Source of the DNA: Hoeflea_A sp039025395
GTDB lineage: Bacteria; Pseudomonadota; Alphaproteobacteria; Rhizobiales; Rhizobiaceae
Direction of reading: 5' to 3'
Assembly: GCA_039025395.1 (NCBI GenBank)
Contig: JBCCOK010000002.1
Span: 1 to 64,000, forward strand
DNA: 64,000 bases
Shown: piece after piece, positions 43,172 through 52,382 of the stretch
Layout: each line of letters begins with the position of its first letter
How positions within the stretch are numbered: the first letter of the stretch is position 1
The notes under the pieces: generated by a model
Databases searched by the model: none
What the model was told of the DNA's origin: nothing
What the model saw: the letters and a program-made list of their open reading frames with translations, nothing else
Program-made: the position numbers and the translations under genes

Positions 43172-44503
43172 ATGCTTTGGAACCAACTTCAAAACCAGAC
43201 CGTCGAACTCGGCTGGGATTTCTATGGCCCTGTCATCCTCTTCGTCGTCCTCGTGGCGCTTGCCGTTCCGGTTTGGGCGGCCATCGGTTCAGCCGCCATT
43301 CTCATGCTGCTCATCTCCGGCGCTCTGCCCCTGTCGCTGGTCGGCGAAAGCCTGTTTCACGGGATTGACCACTTTGCCCTGACAGCCGTTCCGCTTTTCA
43401 TCCTGACCGGCGACGTGCTGGTGCGAACCGGGCTCAGCCGTAAGTTTCTCGACGTCGCGGAAGCGCTCACCCAGTTCGCAAAAGGCGGATTCGGCTCTGC
43501 GACCGTGCTGGTCTGCGGCATGTTCGCGGCGATTTCCGGCTCCGATGCCGCAGGTGCGGCCGCGGTTGGCCGAATGACGATAAACCGTCTTGTCGAATCG
43601 GGCTATCCGCGCCCCTATGCCTGCGCCCTCGTCGCAGCCGGCGCCTGTACGGGTATCCTGATCCCGCCTTCGATTGCCTACATCATTATCGGCCTTGTGC
43701 TCGGCATCTCAGCTTCGACGCTGTTCCTGGCAGCGGTCATTCCGGGATTGGCCATTCTGATATCCATCCTGGTCACCAATATCATAGTGAACCGGGTCAA
43801 TGGCTGGGAAGGCGGCGGCAACATGCCGCTGAGCGAATGGGCCGGCAATTTGGGCCGCGCCCTCAAATCAGGATGGTATGCCTTCATTGTACCGGGCATC
43901 ATCTTTTACGGCATCTTTTCGGGCCGGCTGACACCGACCGAGGCGGGCGCAACCGCCGTTGTCGTCACCATCGTCATGGGCTTCATCCTCGGCACGCTCA
44001 AGCTCTCGGACTTCCCGGCGATGCTGGTCAGTTCCGCGAAGGTCAACGGCGTCATACTTCCGATCATCGCCTTTTCGCTGCCGCTGGCTCAAGCGCTCGC
44101 CATCCTGGGCGTCCCGCAAGGGTTCGTGGCAGCGGCAACGTCGGTGAGCAACGAACCCTGGGTTCTGATCCTGATGATGGTTGCCATCCTGATCGCGGCC
44201 GGATGTGTGATGGAAACAACGCCAAACATTGTGATCCTTGCGCCGATCCTAAAACCGCTCGCAGACAATATCGGCATGAACGAGATCCAGTTCTGCATCA
44301 TGATGATCACGGCGCTGGGCGTCGGTTTCATCACGCCGCCTCTGGGACTTAACCTGTTCGTTGTCGCGGGCCTGACCGGGGAATCCATATTGAAGATCGC
44401 CTACAGGGCCGTTCCTTTCGTGCTATTCATGCTCGTGGTGACGCTTTTGATCGCCTACCTTCCGGCGATTTCGACGACGCTCCTTCCGGACATCTACAAG
44501 TAG
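43172..44503 (+). CDS. TRAP transporter large permease (DctM type)
   Basis: A 443-residue, about 12-helix membrane protein of the DctM type. Landmarks are VPLFILTGDVLVRTGLSRKF near residue 71, FAAISGSDAAGAAAVGRMTI, and the final GVGFITPPLGLNLFVVAGLT. It drives uptake with the ion gradient. It starts at ATG 43172, 10 bp after the small permease, and the HpsN-like gene follows 9 bp after the stop, so the operon continues. Confidence 0.9.
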   Translation: MLWNQLQNQTVELGWDFYGPVILFVVLVALAVPVWAAIGSAAILMLLISGALPLSLVGESLFHGIDHFALTAVPLFILTGDVLVRTGLSRKFLDVAEALTQFAKGGFGSATVLVCGMFAAISGSDAAGAAAVGRMTINRLVESGYPRPYACALVAAGACTGILIPPSIAYIIIGLVLGISASTLFLAAVIPGLAILISILVTNIIVNRVNGWEGGGNMPLSEWAGNLGRALKSGWYAFIVPGIIFYGIFSGRLTPTEAGATAVVVTIVMGFILGTLKLSDFPAMLVSSAKVNGVILPIIAFSLPLAQALAILGVPQGFVAAATSVSNEPWVLILMMVAILIAAGCVMETTPNIVILAPILKPLADNIGMNEIQFCIMMITALGVGFITPPLGLNLFVVAGLTGESILKIAYRAVPFVLFMLVVTLLIAYLPAISTTLLPDIYK

Positions 44504-44512
44504 GGTTATCCG

Positions 44513-45820
44513 ATGGCGAAACAGTATCTGAAGAAGGCCAAGCTTCACTCGCGAAGTGACGATTCCGAAACCCGAAACATCGTCAAGGGCATCCTTGACG
44601 ACATCGAGTCGGGTGGTGATGCGACGGCGCTCGAATATGCGCAGAAGTTCGACCGGTATGAGGGTGAAACACTGATGTCGCAAGAGGCAATCGATTCGGC
44701 GATTGCACAGGTACCGGAGCGGTTGCGGCGCGATATCGAGTTCAGCCATGCCAATGTCAAGAAGTTCGCCGAAGCGCAGCGTGATTCTCTTACCGATTTC
44801 GAGGTGGAGGTCGTCCCGGGCCTCGTCGCCGGCCAGAAGAACATCCCCGTTGCGGCGGCCGGCTGCTATGTTCCCGGCGGACGCTACAGCCATGTTGCCA
44901 GTGCGATCATGACGGTTACGACCGCGAAGGTCGCCGGCTGCGAGCACATCGTTGCCTGTTCACCGCCGCGGCCCGATACCGGGATCGCGCCGGCAATCGT
45001 CTATGCGGCGAAAATCTGCGGTGCCGATCAGATTCTGGCGATGGGCGGCGTGCAGGCCATTGCGGCAATGACCTTCGGCCTGTTCGGCCTGCCGAAGTCC
45101 AATATTCTGGTCGGCCCGGGAAACCAGTTTGTCGCGGAAGCCAAGCGAATGCTGTTCGGGCGCGTTGGCATCGATATGGTTGCAGGGCCGACGGACAGCC
45201 TCATTCTTGCGGATTCAAACGCCGATCCGGCAATCGTGGCGGCCGACCTGGTCGGCCAAGCCGAGCATGGTTACAACTCACCGGTCTGGCTCGTGACAGA
45301 CGATAGCGGCCTTGCCGAAAACGTGATGCAGCGCGTTCCCGAGATGATCGCCGAATTGCCGGAAACGAACCGGGCAAACGCTGAGGCGGCGTGGCGCGAT
45401 TATGCCGAGGTGATCCTATGTGCGGACCGCGAAGAGATGGCGGCGACCTCCGATGCCTATGCGCCCGAACATCTTACGGTACAAGCGCAAGATCTGGACT
45501 GGTGGCTTGAAAAGCTGTCTTGCTACGGTTCGCTGTTTCTCGGGGAAGAAACCACGGTCGCTTTCGGCGACAAGGCGTCCGGAACCAATCACGTCCTGCC
45601 AACATCGGGTGCTGCCAGCTATACAGGCGGGCTCAGCGTCCATAAATTCATGAAGATCGTGACCTGGCAGCGCGGCACAAGGGAGGGCGTCCGGCCGGTC
45701 GCTGAAGCGACAGCCAGGATCTCGCGGCTCGAGGGCATGGAAGGGCATGCGCGTACCGCTGACATCCGTTTGGAAAAGTATTTCCCGGACACCAGCTTCG
45801 ACCTTTCCAAAGGTGACTGA
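44513..45820 (+). CDS. Histidinol-dehydrogenase-family NAD+ dehydrogenase (HpsN-like)
   Basis: A 435-residue member of the HisD superfamily. AGPTDSLILAD, VGQAEHGYNSP and YAPEHLTVQAQD give the zinc and base residues, and KFDRYEGE, YVPGGRYSHVASAIM and VGPGNQFVAEAKR are well conserved. Its context (TRAP uptake, SDR, zinc dehydrogenase) and length suggest a catabolic paralogue such as sulfopropanediol 3-dehydrogenase (HpsN) rather than biosynthetic hisD. The exact substrate is inferred, not proven. Confidence 0.75.
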   Translation: MAKQYLKKAKLHSRSDDSETRNIVKGILDDIESGGDATALEYAQKFDRYEGETLMSQEAIDSAIAQVPERLRRDIEFSHANVKKFAEAQRDSLTDFEVEVVPGLVAGQKNIPVAAAGCYVPGGRYSHVASAIMTVTTAKVAGCEHIVACSPPRPDTGIAPAIVYAAKICGADQILAMGGVQAIAAMTFGLFGLPKSNILVGPGNQFVAEAKRMLFGRVGIDMVAGPTDSLILADSNADPAIVAADLVGQAEHGYNSPVWLVTDDSGLAENVMQRVPEMIAELPETNRANAEAAWRDYAEVILCADREEMAATSDAYAPEHLTVQAQDLDWWLEKLSCYGSLFLGEETTVAFGDKASGTNHVLPTSGAASYTGGLSVHKFMKIVTWQRGTREGVRPVAEATARISRLEGMEGHARTADIRLEKYFPDTSFDLSKGD

Positions 45821-45821
45821 C

Positions 45822-46583
45822 ATGGTTTCGGAACCAGGCCTGTTCAGTGTTGCCGGCCGCGTGGCCTGTGTCACCGGCGCAAGCTCCGGTCTGGGACGGC
45901 GGGCAGCCGATATTCTTGCAAATGCAGGCGCCAGTGTGGTCGGTGTGGCACGACGCGCAGACGCTTTGGAGGAATGGCTGTCGCAAACGGGCGGCGCCCG
46001 AGCGGCGGTCGCTGCGGATGTGGCAGACCGCGATGGTTTGGACGAGATGGTCAAGCGCATCGCCGAGCCCTTCGGGCCACCCACTATCCTCGTTCATGCC
46101 GCCGGTCTGAACACCCGCGAGACGGCCGACGATGTCACGCCCAAAGGCTGGGATGAGACGATTGCAGTTAACTTGACCGCGCCGTTTTTTCTCAGTCAGG
46201 CCTTCGTGCCCGCCATGCGCGAGCGCAACTGGGGGCGTATTGTCACCTTCGCATCGCTGCAATCCTTCCGGGCTTTTCCCGCCGGCATTGCCTATGGCGC
46301 GAGCAAAGGCGGCATCACGCAGTTGACGCGCGCCATGGCAGAGGCCTGGTCGGGCTTTGGCATCAATACCAATGCCATCGGGCCCGGTTTCTTCAAGACA
46401 GAACTGACGGCGAGCGTTTTCGAAGACGCTGACCGGGCAGCGCGGAACGCCGCGCAGACCTGCATTGGCCGCAATGGTGAAATGGAGGATCTGGATGGGC
46501 CGCTTCTGTTTCTTTGCTCCGATGCATCGCGTTATGTGACCGGGCAGGTGCTGATGCTTGATGGGGGTTTTACCGCCAAATGA
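45822..46583 (+). CDS. Short-chain dehydrogenase/reductase
   Basis: A 253-residue SDR with TGASSGLGRRAA (NAD(P)-binding), a NAG-equivalent AAGLN, and the active site YGASKGGITQ. The family oxidises or reduces alcohols, often sugars or polyols. It starts one base after the HpsN-like stop, and the zinc dehydrogenase begins at 46580 in its last codons. Described dihydroxypropanesulfonate operons also carry an SDR; that role is inference. Confidence 0.85.
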   Translation: MVSEPGLFSVAGRVACVTGASSGLGRRAADILANAGASVVGVARRADALEEWLSQTGGARAAVAADVADRDGLDEMVKRIAEPFGPPTILVHAAGLNTRETADDVTPKGWDETIAVNLTAPFFLSQAFVPAMRERNWGRIVTFASLQSFRAFPAGIAYGASKGGITQLTRAMAEAWSGFGINTNAIGPGFFKTELTASVFEDADRAARNAAQTCIGRNGEMEDLDGPLLFLCSDASRYVTGQVLMLDGGFTAK

Positions 46584-47566
46584 GAGCGCTCGTTTACGCC
46601 GGACCGGAACATTTGGAGCTTCGCGACGTCCCCGCCCCGCAAGCCGGTGCAGACGACGTTGCCATTGAAGTCGAGAGCGTCGGGATTTGCGGTTCCGATA
46701 TGCATGCCTATCTCGGACACGATGAGAGGCGCCCCGCGCCGCTGATCCTCGGCCACGAGGTTGCCGGTCTCGTTGTTGTCCCCGGTCTCGGCGATCACCG
46801 CGTCGCCGTGAACCCGCTGGTGACCTGCGGCAGATGTCCCCAGTGCCTTTCTGGCAGGGACAATCTCTGCCCGGAGCGCCAGATCATCTCCATGCCGCCG
46901 CGTGAGGGCGGGTTTGCAGAAGCGATCACCATTCCGCGCCGGAATATCGTCGACGTTCCCGATCACATCACGGCAGATCAGGCGGCTTTGACGGAACCGA
47001 TCGCCTGCGGTTGGCATGCCTCGAAGATCGCCGTCGCGCATGCAGGCGCCAGCGGTGTCAGCGCCGTTGTTCTCGGCGGCGGCGCAATCGGCCTCGGTGC
47101 AGCCTTGAGCCTGAGAGCGCAGGGCGTTTCAGAACTGATTATGGTCGAGCCCAGCGAGCTTCGACGCGCCTATCTGCGGGACCGCTGCGGCGAAAAAGTC
47201 GTGGCGCCGGATCGGCTCATCTCTGAGTTCTTCGACATCGTGATCGACGGGGTCGGTCTGGTGGCGACACGTGAACAGGCTTCCGCCGTGGTTCGGCCGG
47301 GCGGCATCATCGTTCATATCGGTCTCGGCAGTGCCGAAGGCGGCCTCGATGTCCGGCGGATGACATTGCAGGAAATTACCTTCGTCGGAACCTATACATA
47401 CACGGCAAAAGACTTCCGGGAGACGGCGCAGGCGATGTCCGACGGACGTCTCGGGGCACTTGACTGGACGGAAGCGCGCGGATTGTCGGATGGCGCAGCG
47501 GCGTTTGAAGACATCCGTGCTGGACGTAATGCCGCGCCGAAGATCATCCTGAAGCCGAACATGTGA
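46580..47566 (+). CDS. Zinc-dependent alcohol dehydrogenase (MDR family)
   Basis: A 328-residue medium-chain dehydrogenase. Catalytic zinc residues are in GICGSDMHAYL and LILGHEVAG, and the structural zinc motif is CGRCPQCLSGRDNLC. A GGGAIGLGAAL nucleotide loop starts the Rossmann domain. It oxidises a polyol or other secondary alcohol; related enzymes are L-idonate or sorbitol dehydrogenases. It overlaps the SDR stop by 4 bp (ATGA), so the two are translationally coupled. Confidence 0.85.
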   Translation: MRALVYAGPEHLELRDVPAPQAGADDVAIEVESVGICGSDMHAYLGHDERRPAPLILGHEVAGLVVVPGLGDHRVAVNPLVTCGRCPQCLSGRDNLCPERQIISMPPREGGFAEAITIPRRNIVDVPDHITADQAALTEPIACGWHASKIAVAHAGASGVSAVVLGGGAIGLGAALSLRAQGVSELIMVEPSELRRAYLRDRCGEKVVAPDRLISEFFDIVIDGVGLVATREQASAVVRPGGIIVHIGLGSAEGGLDVRRMTLQEITFVGTYTYTAKDFRETAQAMSDGRLGALDWTEARGLSDGAAAFEDIRAGRNAAPKIILKPNM

Positions 47567-47576
47567 GGAGATCGTC

Positions 47577-47984
47577 TTGCACCATCACATTTTGATTCCC
47601 GTTGCGCTTGATCACGAGGATCTCGTGCCGCGCAAAATCGAACTTGCCCGCCACCTTCTCGAAGAAGGTGGGAAGATTTCACTGCTGACCGTTTTGGAGC
47701 ATGTCCCCGGATATGTCGCGGAGTTTGTCGATCTGAAGCCACCAAACCATCTCTCGCAGCAAATCAAATCCAAGCTCGACGAGGTAGCAGGTGGCGCGGA
47801 AGACATCACGACCGACGTCGTCACCGGCAAGGCAGGTGTCCAGATTGCGCACTATGCGCGCGAAAACGACGTGGACCTTATCGTGGTCGGATCGCATCAC
47901 CCGAGCGCACAGGATTACTTCCTTGGGTCCACGGCTTCGCGGGTGTCGCGGCGTGCCCACTGCTCGGTGTACATTATGCGCTGA
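47577..47984 (+). CDS. Universal stress protein (UspA family)
   Basis: A 135-residue USP domain. The TTG at 47577 follows GAGGAG by 6 nt. The typical ATP-binding end is present as VVGSHHPSAQDYFLGSTASR, though its second Gly (normally GxxG) is not in place, so nucleotide binding is uncertain. It is the last gene of the TRAP/dehydrogenase unit; USPs near transporters are often regulatory or stress-linked. A gene start further downstream (shorter) is unlikely. Confidence 0.8.
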   Translation: MHHHILIPVALDHEDLVPRKIELARHLLEEGGKISLLTVLEHVPGYVAEFVDLKPPNHLSQQIKSKLDEVAGGAEDITTDVVTGKAGVQIAHYARENDVDLIVVGSHHPSAQDYFLGSTASRVSRRAHCSVYIMR

Positions 47985-48088
47985 CATACGGTGCTCGAAC
48001 TACTGGCTTAGTGCCGTTTCAACTTGCCGGATGACGCGTTGCGGGTCTTGGGCGGCACACCTGGATCATGGTGTTTTGAGGTTATGGT

Positions 48089-48607
48089 TTAGCTGCAACA
48101 CACACGCCCCGCCCCAGCCGAGGATCCGGCCGTACAGCAGGCACTGGCTGCGGTTGAGACGCCGCAGCACGCTTCTTCGGTCATTTCGAGATTCATGCTT
48201 CGACGCGCCGGTTTGCAGATGGCCGTCGTGTCGCCAAGGATCAGCCTTACCTCGCCCTCTTCCGGTACAATGGCACCCGGCTGCAACACTCTGAGGCCTA
48301 GATTGTCCGGCGAAAATTCGACCAGTATCGGAACGTCGGAAAGTGCTGGAATCCGGCTCAGGCTCCTTTTTACAATGCCCATGAACTTGCCGACTCTCAT
48401 ATGCGCCGTTCCGGGACCGTCAAGAAGTTGGAGGCGCGCCTCCTGCCAGGTCTCGACATGTCCGCCGCAGTCGATTCCAGTGGACATCGAATGGCGGAGT
48501 TCGGTCACGTGATAACCGGCCCCGATAACATGCGAGTCGATTTCAAAGATCAGTGCGGAATCCTGATCGAGGCGCTCAAGGGACGCGAGCAATTGCGCAA
48601 AGGTCAT
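48089..48607 (-). CDS. DUF6428 family protein with cysteine-pair tail
   Basis: A 172-residue protein resembling DUF6428 (QLLASLERLDQDSALIFEID, then HVTELRHSM). The C-terminal 30 residues contain three Cys pairs (ACCGVS, ACCTAG, VCCS), which could bind arsenite or a thiophilic metal. It is divergent from the ArsR gene at 48689 with palindromic operators between them. ATG 48607 is used; the longer upstream frame covers the operators. From memory such genes sit by arsenic regulators; the role is inferred. Confidence 0.72.
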   Translation of the reverse strand: MTFAQLLASLERLDQDSALIFEIDSHVIGAGYHVTELRHSMSTGIDCGGHVETWQEARLQLLDGPGTAHMRVGKFMGIVKRSLSRIPALSDVPILVEFSPDNLGLRVLQPGAIVPEEGEVRLILGDTTAICKPARRSMNLEMTEEACCGVSTAASACCTAGSSAGAGRVCCS

Positions 48608-48623
48608 GGTTCGCCCTTCTTTT

Positions 48624-48643
48624 ATTTCAATAAATCTTGAAAT
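48624..48643. promoter_or_regulatory. ArsR operator 1
   Basis: ATTTCAA (48624-48630), a 6-nt spacer, and TTGAAAT (48637-48643): a perfect 7-bp inverted repeat 16 bp upstream of the DUF6428 start. Confidence 0.75.
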
Positions 48644-48668
48644 ATATGAATGGCACAGATTGGTCTTC

Positions 48669-48688
48669 ATTTCAAGGATTATTGAAAT
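48669..48688. promoter_or_regulatory. ArsR operator 2
   Basis: ATTTCAA (48669-48675), a 6-nt spacer, and TTGAAAT (48682-48688), immediately before the ArsR start. Same arms and spacer as operator 1; bound repressor would block ArsR's own translation start region and transcription. Confidence 0.75.
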
Positions 48689-49000
48689 ATGATAGACGAA
48701 GAAGCCGCTCATCTTTTCCTGGCGCTGTCCAACCCGGACCGGCTGAGGATTATCAGGGCGCTGGTCGTTGCCGGACCGGAGGGGTTGAACGCGGGCGATA
48801 TCGCAAAACAAGTCGGCGCAAGTGCGTCGCGCGCATCGTTTCACCTGGCTTCGCTTTCCGATGCCGGAATCATCCACCGTCAACGCCAGTCGCGAAGCCT
48901 GCGCTACAGGGTCGATTTTGCGCGCCTCGGCGCACTGGTCACGTATTTGATGCGCGATTGTTGCAACGACAGTCGGGACCTCAAATCGTGTTGCCCCTAA
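48689..49000 (+). CDS. ArsR-family regulator with Cys-rich tail
   Basis: A 103-residue ArsR/SmtB protein with the winged helix (GDIAKQVGASASRASFHLAS) and a tail with Cys pairs (RDCCNDSRDLKSCCP). The tail resembles arsenic-sensing ArsR proteins with C-terminal cysteines. It starts right after operator 2. With the DUF6428 gene it forms a divergent unit; ligand is probably arsenite or a related thiophilic ion, by inference. Confidence 0.85.
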   Translation: MIDEEAAHLFLALSNPDRLRIIRALVVAGPEGLNAGDIAKQVGASASRASFHLASLSDAGIIHRQRQSRSLRYRVDFARLGALVTYLMRDCCNDSRDLKSCCP

Positions 49001-49107
49001 TTTGACCTTGAAGGTGACGCAGCGCCATAGAGACTGAACCAATCAGATCTGCAGGCAGCCGCAAGGCAACCGAATGAAATCCAAACGCGGGATTTCTTTC
49101 TGAATCG

Positions 49108-49140
49108 AAAAGCCCGACGACTGCAAAAACAGCCGTCGGG
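49108..49140 (-). terminator. Terminator of DUF1127 gene
   Basis: CCCGACG (49113-49119) and CGTCGGG (49134-49140), extended by CTG/CAG, form a stem of about 11 bp with one mismatch. On the minus strand it is followed by C then TTTT. It lies 109 bp past the DUF1127 stop. Confidence 0.7.
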
Positions 49141-49248
49141 AGTAGGCGGGCACAGGGCATGTGACCCGCTGGGGAAGCGGCGTCGGGAGAGGCGTCAGAG
49201 ACAACGCGTCCGCCGCGAGAGCTGCGCGCCCGGAGGGTCGGCGGGCAG

Positions 49249-49551
49249 CTATTCCTTGGTGATGTCGTCGCGCATCAATCGCAGGTTTGCTCGTGAACGG
49301 CGGCGCAACGCCGCGCGCATCAGGTCCATCGAATTGTCGTCGAACGGACCGCCTCGAAGCGCGTATCGCAGATCATCCCGGGTCAGACCGATATCGGCCA
49401 ACTGATGATCATTGAACCCCGTAAGAGACTGCACCGCGCGCCGGTTTTGATAGCGCACAAAAAGGGAGACGATTCTTTTCCAAAGCGCCTGCAGAAACAC
49501 TGCGCGCTTGCTCGTGATCGGGGTGTTGAAGCTCTTGTGTAATGTGGTCAT
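49249..49551 (-). CDS. DUF1127 domain protein
   Basis: A 100-residue basic protein with the DUF1127 helical motif (FNDHQLADIGLTRDDLR) near residues 45-61. Members in rhizobia often affect RNA turnover and phosphate/stress growth traits, but the mechanism is not settled; an RNA-binding role has been proposed for small homologues. ATG 49551 is used (MTTLHKSFN). It is divergent from the LysR gene at 49763. Confidence 0.8.
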   Translation of the reverse strand: MTTLHKSFNTPITSKRAVFLQALWKRIVSLFVRYQNRRAVQSLTGFNDHQLADIGLTRDDLRYALRGGPFDDNSMDLMRAALRRRSRANLRLMRDDITKE

Positions 49552-49762
49552 GTCATCTCTCCTTTCCGAACCCTCTGCTCTCGGGCAAAGAAGGCTCCTG
49601 TAATCGCGGCATGAATCGCTATCAGCAAACTGGAATTCAAATTTCGGAAACATGCCGCCGCCGACGTCAAGAAGTGCGGCACGGTCGTTATTTCAAAGCT
49701 TGACTAATTCGTCCAGTGAATGTTTTTAATGATAAAGATCATTATTTTTGATGGACTGAACA

Positions 49763-50707
49763 TTGGCTGCACCGCTCGATATCGACCAACTGAGAACATT
49801 CATCGCCATCGTCGACGTTGGCAGCTTCACCCGCGCAGCAGACGAGGTAAACAAGACGCAATCGGCCGTCTCCATGCAGATGCGCAGGCTCGAGGACCAG
49901 ATCGGCAAGCCGCTGTTTGAAAAGGATGGCCGCGTCAACAGACTGACATCCGATGGCGAAAGGCTGCTGGCCTATGCGCGCAAGCTCGTGCGGCTGAACA
50001 ATGAAACGCTCGCCGCATTCGACGAGCAGGCGCTCGAGGGGGCAATCCGATTGGGTACGCCCGACGATTATGCCGACCGATACATGCCGGACATCATTGC
50101 GCGGTTTGCCTCGACGAATCCGAACGTCGAATTGGCGATCACCTGCGAACCGTCAAGAGATCTGGTGGAACAGCTCAACCGAAACGAGCTTGATATCGCG
50201 CTTGTGACGCACAACCCGAAAGTCAGGAATTCGATCCTCGTGCGGTCCGAACCGCTGTTGTGGGTAACCTCGATGGCGCATGCCATCCACACGGAGGATC
50301 CGGTACCGCTGGCCGTTGGACGGCGCGACTGCGACTGGCGACAGCTGGGCTGCGCGGCGCTCGACTCGGTCGGACGCAACTACAGCATCCTGTTTACAAG
50401 CTGGTCCTCGACCGTCGTCGCTTCCGCCGTGCTGGCGGGTCTTGCGATTTCAATTTTGCCGGAATCGGCACTGCGTCCTGGCATGCGGATTCTCACATCC
50501 ACAGACGGGTATCCCGCGCTGCCGCCTGCTGAAATCGGGATGATCCGCCGTCCGGGCGCCGCCACCGTGCTCATGGATGCAATTGCCGACCACATTGCTG
50601 CTAGCCTCGACAACATGACCGCGGTGGAAAACGATGACCAGCCGCGCAACGGTCAACGCAAACGCCGCAACAGGCCAAAAAGCGCGCCTGCCTTTTCAAG
50701 CTGGTAG
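49763..50707 (+). CDS. LysR-family transcriptional regulator
   Basis: A 314-residue LysR protein (LrhA-like group). The helix-turn-helix has FTRAADEVNKTQSAVSMQMR and the effector domain follows. It opens with TTG at 49763 because the nearby ATG at 49751 is out of frame and stops after two codons. It is divergent from DUF1127, a typical rhizobial order, and may regulate it. The C-terminal tail is very basic (NGQRKRRNRPKSAPA), unusual for the family. Confidence 0.85.
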   Translation: MAAPLDIDQLRTFIAIVDVGSFTRAADEVNKTQSAVSMQMRRLEDQIGKPLFEKDGRVNRLTSDGERLLAYARKLVRLNNETLAAFDEQALEGAIRLGTPDDYADRYMPDIIARFASTNPNVELAITCEPSRDLVEQLNRNELDIALVTHNPKVRNSILVRSEPLLWVTSMAHAIHTEDPVPLAVGRRDCDWRQLGCAALDSVGRNYSILFTSWSSTVVASAVLAGLAISILPESALRPGMRILTSTDGYPALPPAEIGMIRRPGAATVLMDAIADHIAASLDNMTAVENDDQPRNGQRKRRNRPKSAPAFSSW

Positions 50708-50746
50708 CCCCTTGACCGTGGAGCCGCTTCCGGGCGGTATGCTGAC

Positions 50747-52339
50747 ATGGCTCAATCACTTTTTGACGATTCGCAAAGCAATCTGACGGAATACTCGGTC
50801 AGCGAGATATCCGGCGCGATCAAGCGGACGGTCGAGGAATCTTTCGGCTATGTGCGCATAAGAGGAGAGATTTCGGGCTATCGCGGACCGCACTCCTCAG
50901 GCCATGCCTATTTCGCTCTGAAGGACGACCGCGCGCGCATCGAAGCGGTCGTCTGGCGCGGCATGTTTGGCAAGCTCAAATTCAAGCCCGAAGAAGGCAT
51001 GGAGATGATCGCCACGGGTAAGGTGACGACCTATCCCGGCTCGTCCAAATACCAGATCGTCATCGATTCACTGGAGCCGGCGGGTGCAGGGGCGCTGATG
51101 GCGCTGCTTGAGGAGCGGCGAAAAATGCTTGCGGCCGAAGGCCTGTTCGATGAGGCGCGCAAGCAGCTGCTGCCGCACATGCCGAAGGTCATCGGCGTGA
51201 TTACATCGCCGACCGGCGCCGTCATCCGCGATATCCTGCACCGTATCAGTGACCGCTTTCCGGTCCATGTCATTGTCTGGCCGGTCCGGGTTCAGGGAGA
51301 GACGAGCGGCGGCGAGGTCGCGGCGGCCATTCGCGGCTTCAATGCGTTCACAGCCGAAGGCGCGATCGTGCGCCCCGATGTCCTTATCGTGGCACGCTGC
51401 GGCGGCAGCCTTGAGGAGTTGTGGGGTTTCAACGACGAGGCCGTTGTGCGCGCGGCGGCCGATTCCGAAATTCCGCTGATTTCTGCGGTCGGCCACGAGA
51501 CGGACTGGACGCTGATCGATTATGCCGCCGATGTGCGTGCGCCGACACCAACCGGTGCGGCGGAAATGGCGGTACCGGTTAAGGCAGAACTGGAGGCGAC
51601 GCTAGCCGCCGCAGCGGCGCGCCTGTCCGGCAGCATGTCGCGATCCATCGATGCCAGCCGGCAGAGTGTTCGTGCGCTGACGAGAGCCCTGCCCTCCATT
51701 GACATGCTTCTGGCGCTGCCGAGACGACGCTTTGACGAAAGCGCGGCCGGTCTTGGGCGGGCGCTAAGGCTCAACACCGCAAACAAGCGGCAGCTCTTTG
51801 AACGCCGCGCGGCGCGATTGACCCCGGCTGCGCTGCAGCGCCGGTTGCTGGAGAAAAGGCAGAGTGTTGGCGAATTGAGCGCCCGGTCTGAACGGCAATT
51901 GGAACGGAAGGTCGATCAGTCGCGGGCACGACTTTCCAATGCGACGGCGAGGCTGACGCTGCGGCCGGCTACAGACCGGATCGAACGGGACCGGGATCGG
52001 CTTCAGGTGCTCGGGCGGCGGGCAGCGGAGATTGTCGCGCTGCTATCGGAACGCAGGCGTCGCCAATTGCAGGAAGCCGCACGATTGCTTGCCTCGATGT
52101 CGTACCGCAACGTCCTGAACCGTGGCTATGTGCTGGTGCGCGACCGTTCCGACAAAGCGGTCGATCGCGCCGCGCTGTTGTCGGCCGGCGATGCCATTTC
52201 GCTGGAGTTTGCCGACGGCCGCGTTGCCGCCACCACAGGAGAAGCGACGACCGCACCGGCAAGAAAAGCAAAGGGAAATGCATCCGGCAAGCTGGCAAAA
52301 ACCAAAACGGGCAATCAGGATCAAGGCGACCTTTTCTGA
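50747..52339 (+). CDS. xseA: Exodeoxyribonuclease VII large subunit
   Basis: XseA with small subunit XseB degrades single-stranded DNA from both ends. The 530-residue protein has the N-terminal OB-fold (VRIRGEISGYRGPHSSGHAY) and the catalytic core ITSPTGAVIRDILHRISDRF, VARCGGSLEELWGF and AVGHETDWTLIDYAADVRA. A long coiled helical domain and C-terminal segment complete it. XseB is not in the window. It starts 39 bp after the LysR stop. Confidence 0.95.
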   Translation: MAQSLFDDSQSNLTEYSVSEISGAIKRTVEESFGYVRIRGEISGYRGPHSSGHAYFALKDDRARIEAVVWRGMFGKLKFKPEEGMEMIATGKVTTYPGSSKYQIVIDSLEPAGAGALMALLEERRKMLAAEGLFDEARKQLLPHMPKVIGVITSPTGAVIRDILHRISDRFPVHVIVWPVRVQGETSGGEVAAAIRGFNAFTAEGAIVRPDVLIVARCGGSLEELWGFNDEAVVRAAADSEIPLISAVGHETDWTLIDYAADVRAPTPTGAAEMAVPVKAELEATLAAAAARLSGSMSRSIDASRQSVRALTRALPSIDMLLALPRRRFDESAAGLGRALRLNTANKRQLFERRAARLTPAALQRRLLEKRQSVGELSARSERQLERKVDQSRARLSNATARLTLRPATDRIERDRDRLQVLGRRAAEIVALLSERRRRQLQEAARLLASMSYRNVLNRGYVLVRDRSDKAVDRAALLSAGDAISLEFADGRVAATTGEATTAPARKAKGNASGKLAKTKTGNQDQGDLF

Positions 52340-52382
52340 GCCAACCGGGAGAGAGCACCCCGTCCAAAACGAAACCCCAAAA

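Noticed and set aside
44513..45820. HisD-like gene as biosynthetic histidinol dehydrogenase
   Set aside because: No his genes nearby; it lies in a transporter/dehydrogenase operon and carries AGPTDSLIL rather than the usual AGPSE-type motif of biosynthetic HisD.
49001..49107. A small gene between ArsR and the DUF1127 terminator
   Set aside because: No frame with a ribosome site; the sequence looks like plain intergenic DNA.
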